Positions 1 through 6,572 of a stretch of DNA of 51,641 bases are shown here, one piece after another. The position numbers and the translations under genes are program-made. Below the pieces are notes generated by a model that had not been told where the DNA came from, did not search any database, and was given only the letters and a program-made list of their open reading frames with translations. Every line of letters starts with the position of its first letter. Within the stretch, counting starts at the first letter, position 1. The stretch is taken from positions 1-51,641 of the forward strand of contig ONJJ01000022.1 of assembly GCA_900318115.1 (NCBI GenBank). The letters run 5' to 3'. Origin of the DNA: an uncultured Prevotellaceae bacterium (lineage in GTDB: Bacteria > Bacteroidota > Bacteroidia > Bacteroidales > Bacteroidaceae).

Positions 1-161
1 CCGAACACCTTTTTCAGCTTTCCCAGCTCGTCCAGCGCCGTCAGGTCGCGGCGAACTGTGGATTCCGATATACCAAGCAGCTCGGCGAGCTCAGAGACCG
101 TTACGGCTCCCCTTTCGTTGACCGTGCTCAAAATTGACTGATATCTTTCCTGAGTGAGCAA
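1..161 (-). CDS. DeoR-family transcriptional regulator, N-terminal part (runs off the window)
   Basis: The reading frame starts at TTG (161-159) behind a strong AGGGGTG ribosome binding site and leaves the window after about 53 codons. The visible protein has the classic DeoR winged-helix start: LTQERYQSIL, then TVSELAELLGISESTVRRDL, then LDELGKLKKVF. This matches sugar-phosphate-responsive regulators such as the FruR/GlpR type that often head sugar kinase operons in Firmicutes; the effector domain is outside the window, so the ligand is unknown. The TTG start, the purine-rich ribosome binding site and the sigma-70 promoter in front of it are all unlike the Bacteroidales genes further along. 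It is probably not from the same genome as the rest of the window, or it was acquired. Confidence 0.8.
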   Translation of the reverse strand, partial: MLTQERYQSILSTVNERGAVTVSELAELLGISESTVRRDLTALDELGKLKKVF

Positions 162-164
162 TTT

Positions 165-232
165 TAATCACCCCTAATCACATTATAGCACTATTTTGCG
201 CAAAGTCAAGCTAATTTAATCATTTTTAATCA
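165..232 (-). promoter_or_regulatory. Four TGATTA boxes, candidate DeoR operators
   Basis: TGATTA occurs on the minus strand at 170-165, 180-175, 222-217 and 232-227. This gives two pairs of direct repeats, each with a 10-base period. One pair sits upstream of the -35 box and one between the -10 box and the start codon. The arrangement fits autoregulation by the adjacent DeoR protein; binding itself is inferred. Confidence 0.5.
182..209 (-). promoter_or_regulatory. Sigma-70 type promoter (TTGACT, 16 bp, TATAAT) of the DeoR gene
   Basis: On the minus strand TTGACT (209-204) and TATAAT (187-182) are separated by 16 bases and lie just upstream of the DeoR start. This is the usual bacterial housekeeping promoter and not the Bacteroidetes TTTG/TAnnTTTG type seen elsewhere in the window. 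Confidence 0.7.
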
Positions 233-287
233 TTTTTTAATAATTATTTTGAGCGTTTTTGATTGAATTTATTGTCAAAAAAGAAAA

Positions 288-315
288 GCTCAACACTAAA
301 AGCATAGTGTTGAGC
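288..315 (-). terminator. Intrinsic terminator downstream of the GH26/aldo-keto reductase frame
   Basis: A perfect 11-bp stem (GCTCAACACTA at 288-298 pairing with 305-315) has a 6-base loop. On the minus strand it is followed directly by TTTTCTTTTTT. It lies 14 bases beyond the stop at 329-331, so it would end minus-strand transcription before the DeoR promoter. Confidence 0.85.
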
Positions 316-328
316 ATATAAGTATTAT

Positions 329-421
329 TTACGGTAGGATATGTCCCGAGGACAGGTACAGGCGGTACCACTCCTCGCGGGTCAGTTCGATCTCAGCCGC
401 GCGGGCTATCTCGAGCATGCG
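329..421 (-). other. Aldo/keto reductase C-terminal tail fused in frame to the GH26-CE7 gene
   Basis: The last ~29 codons of the minus-strand frame read MLEIARAAEIEL, then TREEWYRLYLSSGHILP and stop. That is the characteristic C-terminus of YdhF-type aldo/keto reductases (family knowledge), and it is unlike any CE7 esterase sequence. The CE7 homology stops at about codon 566 (near base 422), so the switch falls at roughly 415-428. With the terminator and the DeoR gene it forms a continuous block of non-Bacteroidales character from 1 to about 420. Confidence 0.65.
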
Positions 422-2119
422 GTAGTAGTCGTCCTTCTGCCCGTTGAGCATACCGTGGGCGTTCAGGTCCAGGCTGAGGGCTCCTCCGCCCATGGCAGCA
501 TTACCCACGCACTCACCCACCTGGCAGCGGCACCAGTAGCCACTGACGCCTGCAGCGCGGCAGAGGATGATGATGGGCAGCGACTTCTTCTTGGCGCCCA
601 CGGGTTTGGCCATGTAGCCACGCACGGGTGCAGGTCCCAGGCAGTTGATTTCCACATCCTGGCAGACGTACTTGCCCTGGTATTGAGCAGGAACAACCAG
701 CGGTGTGGTCTTCACCTGCATGGGCAGCGCCTTGAGCTGTTGCTTCTGGTCTGCCCAGTACTGCATCAGGTCTGCTGGCTCCTCGTAGCCCGCACGGAAG
801 CCCTCCGGAGCCACGACATAGCCGATGGAGGCGGGTTTGCCATGGCGTTCCTGCAGCTCCACGCTGACGGCACACGTGCTGTCCAGCGCCAGTTCCAGTG
901 CCGTGAAATCCTGTGTGGAGGGCAGCAGGCAGAACTCGCGGCTGAGCATATTATTAAGGTACACGCGCACGCGCACGGAGTCCAGCGGCACTTCCTCGGC
1001 GTGGCAGGTGACCACGGCACGCTCGCCCTTGGCATAGATGCCGCTGGCGTGGTCGATGTCCAGCCGGTAGGTGCCTGCGCGGTTGACCTCGTCGCGCGTC
1101 AGGATGAGTTTTTCGCCGAGGAACTGCTTCCAGAAAGCGTCGTCGTTCTGGCGGCTGAAGACATAGGGCGTGGTCCACGGAGCCACGAAGAGCCAGCGCG
1201 CCTCGTCCTGCTCCATAGCAGCTGCCGAGGGCACCACGTCGCACTCCGCCAGCGCCAGCATCTTCGTGGGATACTTGCTGCGCAGGAGGTCGAACTGCTG
1301 CTTGAAGGAACCGTGGTCCGAAGCCACGCGGTACTGGTCGCGAGCCACGATGTCCACGTACTCGTCGCCAGGATACCAGTCGTCGTCGTCCAGCTCCGAG
1401 GTCCAGATGTAGATGAGGTTGTGCACGCCTCGCTGCATGAGGTAGCGCTGCGCGTAGAGGTACAGTTTCTTGAAGGTTTCGGCGCCGTCGTTTCCCCACC
1501 AGAACCACGCCTTTCCGCCGCGGTTGGTGTTGCCTGCAGCCTCGTGGAAGGGTCGCCAAAGGATGGGGATTCCCTGCTCCTGGTAGTGGAGGAGGTAGCG
1601 CACGATGGTGTCGAGGTTCTCATTGATGATGCGCTGCTCTGGCGTGCCCTCCTGCACCGCCCTGCGGGCAGAGAAGAGGGTACCTGGGCGACGTCCCTCA
1701 GCACCCGTGGGGGTGTAGAAGGCGAAGCCGTCCTTCGGCGTCAGTTCAGGGTCCACAGGCACGCTCCAGTGCCAGATGAAGCCCACGATGCCGCCGGCAT
1801 CGTTCCACTGCTTAGCCGTCGGAGCCAGGTAGTTGAGGTTGCGCTGGCGGAAGTGCTGAAAGTCAAAAATATTCACGGCAGGATACTTCCCTGCACGCTC
1901 GCGGATGCCGTCGGCGTCCGTGGTGTTGTAGTCCCAACGAGCCTGGCATCCGGCCAGCACCTGCCTGCCCCACACCTTGTCGCGGAGGTAGCGGTAGAGC
2001 TGCCGCGTGGGTCCTGTGGCCTCGCGGTCGATGGGCTGGGGGGAGACTTCTCCCTGGGCGAAGATGCCTGGCATGAAGAGCGCCAGCAGCAGAGCAGATA
2101 GCAGTAGGAAGCGTTTCAT
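329..2119 (-). CDS. Secreted GH26 beta-mannanase with truncated CE7 acetyl esterase domain
   Basis: The 596-codon frame starts with a signal peptide ending near residue 22. Residues ~35-345 are a GH26 barrel. The acid/base is E193 in WRPFHEAAG and the nucleophile is E292 in LALAEC, so the mannanase part looks active and would cut beta-mannan outside the cell or in the periplasm. Residues ~350-425 look like a beta-sandwich linker. Residues ~440-566 match the start of a CE7 acetyl xylan esterase (AXE1): GYMAKPVG, LPIIILC, DLNAHG. The esterase is cut before its GxSQGG nucleophile motif, so it cannot be active, and the final ~29 residues are an aldo/keto reductase tail. The true gene probably encoded a full GH26-CE7 enzyme. 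The start ATG follows an AT-rich leader and the signal peptide supports it. Confidence 0.85.
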   Translation of the reverse strand: MKRFLLLSALLLALFMPGIFAQGEVSPQPIDREATGPTRQLYRYLRDKVWGRQVLAGCQARWDYNTTDADGIRERAGKYPAVNIFDFQHFRQRNLNYLAPTAKQWNDAGGIVGFIWHWSVPVDPELTPKDGFAFYTPTGAEGRRPGTLFSARRAVQEGTPEQRIINENLDTIVRYLLHYQEQGIPILWRPFHEAAGNTNRGGKAWFWWGNDGAETFKKLYLYAQRYLMQRGVHNLIYIWTSELDDDDWYPGDEYVDIVARDQYRVASDHGSFKQQFDLLRSKYPTKMLALAECDVVPSAAAMEQDEARWLFVAPWTTPYVFSRQNDDAFWKQFLGEKLILTRDEVNRAGTYRLDIDHASGIYAKGERAVVTCHAEEVPLDSVRVRVYLNNMLSREFCLLPSTQDFTALELALDSTCAVSVELQERHGKPASIGYVVAPEGFRAGYEEPADLMQYWADQKQQLKALPMQVKTTPLVVPAQYQGKYVCQDVEINCLGPAPVRGYMAKPVGAKKKSLPIIILCRAAGVSGYWCRCQVGECVGNAAMGGGALSLDLNAHGMLNGQKDDYYRMLEIARAAEIELTREEWYRLYLSSGHILP

Positions 2120-2133
2120 ATCGAAGGAGTTTT

Positions 2134-2200
2134 TGAGGGGAAATTCAGGTTACTGCCCACTGAGAGGGAAATTCAGGTTACAGCCCACTGAGGGGAGAAA
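2134..2200 (-). repeat. 27/28-bp tandem repeat that copies the 3' end of the GH59 gene
   Basis: Two near-identical units (2134-2160 and 2161-2188) and a partial third (from 2189) each carry, on the minus strand, CTCAGTGGGC followed by TGTAA or AGTAA. The GH59 stop codon (2180-2178) lies inside the second unit. The repeats fill the 58-base gap to the next gene in the cluster. Confidence 0.8.
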
Positions 2201-4214
2201 TCTTGAGGTTGTCAAAGTAGGGTGTGCAGACACGACGCCGCTGCAGGGGAGCCATCAGACCAGCCATACCTCGGCGGTAGCGGTCTGATGAGGTGCTGAC
2301 GACCTGCTTCCCGTCGACAAAACCGACGAGCGTGGAACCCTGCATGCGCAGCCTGAGGTTGTGCCACTTGCAGGGGCGGATGCCCTCCACCTGTGCACTG
2401 TCGAGCACGAATTCCCCACCCACTTCCATGTCTTTGCGTGCACGGATGAGTGCCTGCTGCTCGGCATCGCCGATGAGTTCCTGCTTGTTGCGCTTGCCGC
2501 AGCTCATGACGAGGCTGGCACGCCCCTGGTCGTTGAGTTTCAGGTAGTAACCCTTGACCCACACGCCGTAGCCGGAGCCCACGTCGATGACACGTCCCAT
2601 CACTGCCGCTTCGTCCTGTGGGTTCAGGTAGACATCGGCACTGACCTCATAGTCGCGCCAGGCAGAGTCGCCCACGATGGTGTAGTGATGCCATTCGGGT
2701 GCCCAGCTGAGGGTGTGGTCGCCCACCACCTGCCTCACGCACTGTCCCTGGTGGTCAGGGCGTTCGGTGAGTTCGAAGGCACCGATGATGTCCGCGAGAT
2801 AGTTGGGCAGGTAGCCATAGGCAGAGGCTGGCTGGTACTTCTCGAAGTCGTCGGCGTAGGGGAAGGGGAAAGGCTTCGAGGCAGGCACGTTGGCGAAGGA
2901 ACCCTTCTGTTGTCCGCGCGTGGTGGAGAGCGAGTAAACAGCCCCCGGCTCGAGTGTGATTTCGAAACGACCACGACGGGGATGGATGTCCTGCTGCTGC
3001 ACAAATAGTTGATCGGGTATGCTGCGCCAGACACAGAGGTCAGCACGGCTGAGTCCCTTTGCGACCTCGAACTTCAGGGTCTGCGGAGCCTTGGCCTCCT
3101 TGGTCTCTATGATGATGCTGTAGTCGCCTGTTGAAGGGTCGCGCATGGTGATGACTGAACCTCCGCCAGGCAGCTTCCTACAAGCGGAGTCGACATATCT
3201 CCATCCTATCTGCGTGAACTGGCCATAGTGGGCATAGCCCCACAGCGACTCGCGCACGCTGTAGTGTCCGCTCCAGGGCTCGTGGGCAATCATCATGGCA
3301 GGGTCTACGCCATAGGGTTCCAAGGGATAGACGGCAGCTATGTCATACCAGTTGATGACGCGTGTGGCTCCGCTGATGATATAGTTCTCGTTGAAGCATT
3401 TGACGATGGTGATGAGCACATCGAAGCCCTTGCGGTAAACATGGTCCTCGCTGTTCCAGATGGGTTTTCCCAGCGCCTCGGCAGCAGCACGCTGCTCTGG
3501 CGTGAGCTGTATCTCGCTGAAGGTGTGGGCGCTGACGGCATCGATGGCTGCAGCCAGTTCAGGATCGCGCTGCATCTCGGCGAGGAAGTCCATCTTGTTC
3601 TTGCCCCAGTTGTCGAAGCCATGAAGCTTCACGTTGCCGAACCCGCGCTCGTTCATCGTGCGGCGAAGGCGCTTGGCGAAGTCGTAGCTGTAGCCCTTCT
3701 CGTTGTGACAGCCCAGGGCATCGAGCTCCAGTCCGTAGTGCTCGCGCAGTCCTGTGAGCCAGTCGACGTAGTAGTCCGCCATCTCCTGCGACCAGATATT
3801 CCCCACCCAGGCAGGTGCACTCCATCCTGTGGCGTCGATGGCCAGCTGCGGATTGCGTCGCTTGGCTTCGGTCATCACCCACCACATATAGCCTCGCTCG
3901 AAGTTGGCGTCGCCACGGTAGTGGGCATGGGTGGGCATGGAGCCCTGCGTGGAGTTTCCGTCGCCGGGAATTTCCACGAGCATGGTGCTCACGCTGGCTC
4001 CGAACTTCGGGCGGAAGACGAAGTCGAGGATTTGGGAACGTTGCGGCTCTGGGTAGGCACGCAGCAACACAGAGGTGGCTCCTCCGCCGTTGACGGCTCC
4101 AATACCATCGAATGCCTTGCCGGAGGCTGTGGCACTGACTTGCAGGGGTTGGGCTTGTGCACTCGTGGCAAGGGCGGCAGCCATGAGGAAAGAAATGAGG
4201 GAGAACTTTTGCAT
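2178..4214 (-). CDS. Secreted GH59 galactosidase (galactocerebrosidase-like)
   Basis: This is a 678-residue protein with a signal peptide cut near AQAQ (~22). The catalytic barrel (~30-330) closely follows the GH59 pattern: FDGIGAVNGGGATS, RSQILDFVF, a GASVSTMLVEI strand, GYMWWVMTEAKRRNP, then the acid/base E172 in HNEKGY and the nucleophile E256 in WNSEDH. EPWSGHY and GQFTQIGW follow, as in galactocerebrosidases. The C-terminal half has a beta-sandwich and a laminin-G-like lectin domain (~470-675), so the domain order is that of the mammalian enzyme. The family releases beta-linked galactose. Next to two mannanase genes, the substrate may be galactose-bearing plant polysaccharide or galactolipid; which one cannot be told from sequence. 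Confidence 0.85.
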   Translation of the reverse strand: MQKFSLISFLMAAALATSAQAQPLQVSATASGKAFDGIGAVNGGGATSVLLRAYPEPQRSQILDFVFRPKFGASVSTMLVEIPGDGNSTQGSMPTHAHYRGDANFERGYMWWVMTEAKRRNPQLAIDATGWSAPAWVGNIWSQEMADYYVDWLTGLREHYGLELDALGCHNEKGYSYDFAKRLRRTMNERGFGNVKLHGFDNWGKNKMDFLAEMQRDPELAAAIDAVSAHTFSEIQLTPEQRAAAEALGKPIWNSEDHVYRKGFDVLITIVKCFNENYIISGATRVINWYDIAAVYPLEPYGVDPAMMIAHEPWSGHYSVRESLWGYAHYGQFTQIGWRYVDSACRKLPGGGSVITMRDPSTGDYSIIIETKEAKAPQTLKFEVAKGLSRADLCVWRSIPDQLFVQQQDIHPRRGRFEITLEPGAVYSLSTTRGQQKGSFANVPASKPFPFPYADDFEKYQPASAYGYLPNYLADIIGAFELTERPDHQGQCVRQVVGDHTLSWAPEWHHYTIVGDSAWRDYEVSADVYLNPQDEAAVMGRVIDVGSGYGVWVKGYYLKLNDQGRASLVMSCGKRNKQELIGDAEQQALIRARKDMEVGGEFVLDSAQVEGIRPCKWHNLRLRMQGSTLVGFVDGKQVVSTSSDRYRRGMAGLMAPLQRRRVCTPYFDNLKISPLSGL

Positions 4215-4306
4215 GTGTATTCCTTAATTAAATAGAGTTCAAATGTTATCTTAGGTTCACTTCAGAGGCAGTTGTCATTCCAGACATGCTATTTGAGCGA
4301 CGGATT

Positions 4307-5506
4307 CTATCTGACAAAATATTTCTTACCTCCACGGATGACCAGTCCTTTCTGTCCCGGCTGCCAGGGGCGTCCGTTCAGGTCGAAGGATTTATCGTCT
4401 TCAGGCTTGAGAGTCACGAAATTGTCGTCCTGCAGATCGCCGATTCCGACGAGTTCCTGTCGCAACGCCTTGAAGTCCTCGCGAGAGAGGACATAGTCCT
4501 GGGCGAAGGCATCGTCCCACCAGTCTGCATTGCAGCTGCCGTGGTCCCTGCTCTTGAATGCCGAGCTGTTGGGATTGCTGGTGCGACCATAGTCATACCA
4601 GGGCGCGAAGTACAGCCAGCGCGCGCGCGCCTTCCACTGCTGACTGATCTTGGCGAGATTTCCGCACTCGGTCAGAGCCACCAGCTTGGTGGGCGAGGCT
4701 TTCTTCAGGAAGTTGAAGCAGGTGCTGTAGATATTGGAGGCATTGGTGTTGTTGTACACATCGATGCTGACGATATCCACATACTCGTCGCCGGGGTACC
4801 AGCGGTAGCCGTCGCTGTACGGTTTTCCCCATGCCGCCGACTGCGTCCACACCCAGATGAGGTTGTCCAGTCCGAGTTCCTGGAACCGACGGTACATGAC
4901 CTTCCAGAGCTCATTGCAGGCTTCAGGGTCGCGCCCCCACCAGAACCACATACCTCCTGCCTCGTGCAGCGGACGCCAGAGAACGGGAATCTTGCGGGTC
5001 TTCAGCAGCTTCAGGTAGCCTCCGATGGTATTTATATCTTTCATCATTAGCTTATATTCGTTCGACGTAGGGTCAAATATTTTCTTGACATCAAAAGTCG
5101 TCTTGTCGTCCTCCGTTCCCCAGTAGAACGAGTACTGCCCGCTCTTGTTGGCAGGCACGTTCCAGTGCCACATGATCTCGATGACTCCGCCAGCCTTGTG
5201 CCAGTTGACGAGCTCGGTCACGTTGGTGTAGTCAATCCACCCGCCCTTGGAGGCGAAGGGATGGTGCAGGTAGTCGAAGCAGTTCACGGCAGGCCACTTG
5301 CCCGTGTGCTGGTGTACCCACTTGGCTTCGTTGAGGTTCCAGTTCACGTTGGCCGTGGCACCGGAGAGTATCTTCTCTCCAAAGATCTGATGGAAGCACT
5401 GCAGCAGCTCCTCTGCCTCAGCAGAGCGCTGGGGAGTGTCCTGAGCCGATGCGCTGCCGCAGAGCAGCAGCAACAACAGCAAGTGTAGGATTCGTCTCTG
5501 TCTCAT
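4307..5506 (-). CDS. Secreted GH26 beta-mannanase
   Basis: This is a 399-residue single-domain GH26 enzyme. It has a signal peptide with a long leucine run, cut near residue 21, followed by the barrel (~25-370). The acid/base is E182 in LWRPLHEAGG and the nucleophile is E280 in VALTECGN. The aromatic MWHWNVP strand and WYPGDEYVDIVSIDVY are typical of the family. It is complete, unlike the 5'-truncated-neighbour GH26-CE7 gene, and would cut beta-1,4-mannan to oligosaccharides or mannobiose. It lies 92 bases upstream of the GH59 gene in the same direction, so co-transcription is likely. A cysteine in the signal (LLLLCGS) is a poor lipobox, so a type I signal is preferred. Confidence 0.9.
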   Translation of the reverse strand: MRQRRILHLLLLLLLCGSASAQDTPQRSAEAEELLQCFHQIFGEKILSGATANVNWNLNEAKWVHQHTGKWPAVNCFDYLHHPFASKGGWIDYTNVTELVNWHKAGGVIEIMWHWNVPANKSGQYSFYWGTEDDKTTFDVKKIFDPTSNEYKLMMKDINTIGGYLKLLKTRKIPVLWRPLHEAGGMWFWWGRDPEACNELWKVMYRRFQELGLDNLIWVWTQSAAWGKPYSDGYRWYPGDEYVDIVSIDVYNNTNASNIYSTCFNFLKKASPTKLVALTECGNLAKISQQWKARARWLYFAPWYDYGRTSNPNSSAFKSRDHGSCNADWWDDAFAQDYVLSREDFKALRQELVGIGDLQDDNFVTLKPEDDKSFDLNGRPWQPGQKGLVIRGGKKYFVR

Positions 5507-5589
5507 GTGTGTATGGTCTTTTTGCTTGAATATTTCCCAAAATTCGTACCTGCTCCATCCTCCGTTTACTTGAAAAGACGTGGAGCGAA

Positions 5590-5616
5590 GTCGCGCAGGT
5601 AGCGGTAGAGCTGCCG
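5590..5616 (-). repeat. 27-bp echo of the GH26-CE7 coding sequence
   Basis: Positions 5590-5616 match 1979-2005 with one mismatch in 27 bases. At 1979-2005 the sequence encodes RQLYRYLRD near the start of the GH26 domain. Here the same words lie just after the esterase stop and run into a stop 6 codons later. It may be a remnant of a lost GH26 start or a short gene-conversion tract. Confidence 0.5.
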
Positions 5617-5618
5617 AA

Positions 5619-6407
5619 TCAAAAGTAGTTGTTGCGGATTTCCTTTGCGATGTAGCGTCCCATGAGCTGCTGACCGGGACGTTCGGGGTGAAGCCCGTCG
5701 CGCAGGTAGCGTTGTCCGTGGCCGTTCTCCAGCTTCTCCGTGATGCCGCACTCTGCCCAGCAGTCGATGACCTGTACGGAGAGGGCTCGGCAGATTTCCT
5801 TCAGTATCTGGCACTTGCGCAGGTTGAAGGCGTTGTGGCCCGGATCGGCGGTCTGAATGGGGGTGCAGACGAAGACGCGGCAGTCAGGGAAGCGCTCGAT
5901 GATGGTCTGGATAGCCCAGCGCGCACCGCCTGCCATGGTGGTGACGTCCACCTCGTCAAGATTCTTGCCCTTGAGTGCCTCCTCTGCCGTTCCGAGGTTG
6001 CCGTCGTTGGTACCCATGGCGAAGACGAAGACGTCGGGCGCAGGGAACTGCCCCGCCTCGACCTCGGCGATGAACTTTTGGACGTGAACCTTGGAGCAGT
6101 TGTTGTGGCGCTTCTGCAGCTCGGCAGCATCCTCCGTGGGAAGCCAACCGCCCGAGATGCCGGCGAAGCCCGTGCTGCCGTAGTCCTGCGTGTCGGCGTG
6201 GCAAGCCCAGGTGGCAGAGCCCACGGCGACGTTGTGGTGGGTGGCAAAGCCCAGCTGCTGCACCACCGTCTCGGACCACTGCTGACCGGCGGTAATGCTG
6301 TTGCCGTCGCAACCGAAGTTCAACTTGGTAAAATCAGGAAAGCCCTGCGCCATGCTGCCAAGGGCGAAGAGCACCAGTGCTGCTAAGGATAGTAGTCGTT
6401 TCATCAT
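5619..6407 (-). CDS. Secreted SGNH/GDSL-family esterase
   Basis: This is a 262-residue protein with a signal peptide ending at GSMAQG (~21). SGNH blocks are visible: block I as GCDGNSITAG (nucleophile Ser ~residue 38), an oxyanion-type AMGTNDG block, and block V as DGLHPERPG with the catalytic Asp and His. The size and motifs match small carbohydrate or lipid esterases. In this mannan cluster a mannan acetyl esterase is the natural guess, by context only. It is 112 bases upstream of the second GH26 and 165 bases downstream of the large secreted protein, all in one direction. Confidence 0.8.
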   Translation of the reverse strand: MMKRLLSLAALVLFALGSMAQGFPDFTKLNFGCDGNSITAGQQWSETVVQQLGFATHHNVAVGSATWACHADTQDYGSTGFAGISGGWLPTEDAAELQKRHNNCSKVHVQKFIAEVEAGQFPAPDVFVFAMGTNDGNLGTAEEALKGKNLDEVDVTTMAGGARWAIQTIIERFPDCRVFVCTPIQTADPGHNAFNLRKCQILKEICRALSVQVIDCWAECGITEKLENGHGQRYLRDGLHPERPGQQLMGRYIAKEIRNNYF

Positions 6408-6476
6408 TCTACAGGTTTTTATGCGTTAGTTATTTTGCATCTCTGAAGTAGTATTTACGGGAATGGGAAACAGCAG

Positions 6477-6502
6477 GGCAAGTCCTCCTGAGAGGACTCG
6501 CC
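6477..6502. other. Hairpin between the large secreted protein and the esterase
   Basis: AGTCCTC (6481-6487) and GAGGACT (6492-6498) pair around a CTGA loop, and flanking GGC/GCC extends the stem with one mismatch. No T-run follows on the minus strand, so it is more likely an mRNA processing or stability element than a terminator. The rest of the 6408-6572 gap shows nothing else clear. Confidence 0.45.
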
Positions 6503-6572
6503 GTACTGGACGATGACGATTATGCATCTGCTGCATCATATCGTAAGGATTTTTACAGGTTCAAATAAGCAC

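Noticed and set aside
341-2101. Long plus-strand open frame opposite the GH26-CE7 gene
   Set aside because: The minus strand has a signal peptide and GH26 catalytic motifs; the plus translation is rich in His, Val and Leu without any domain.
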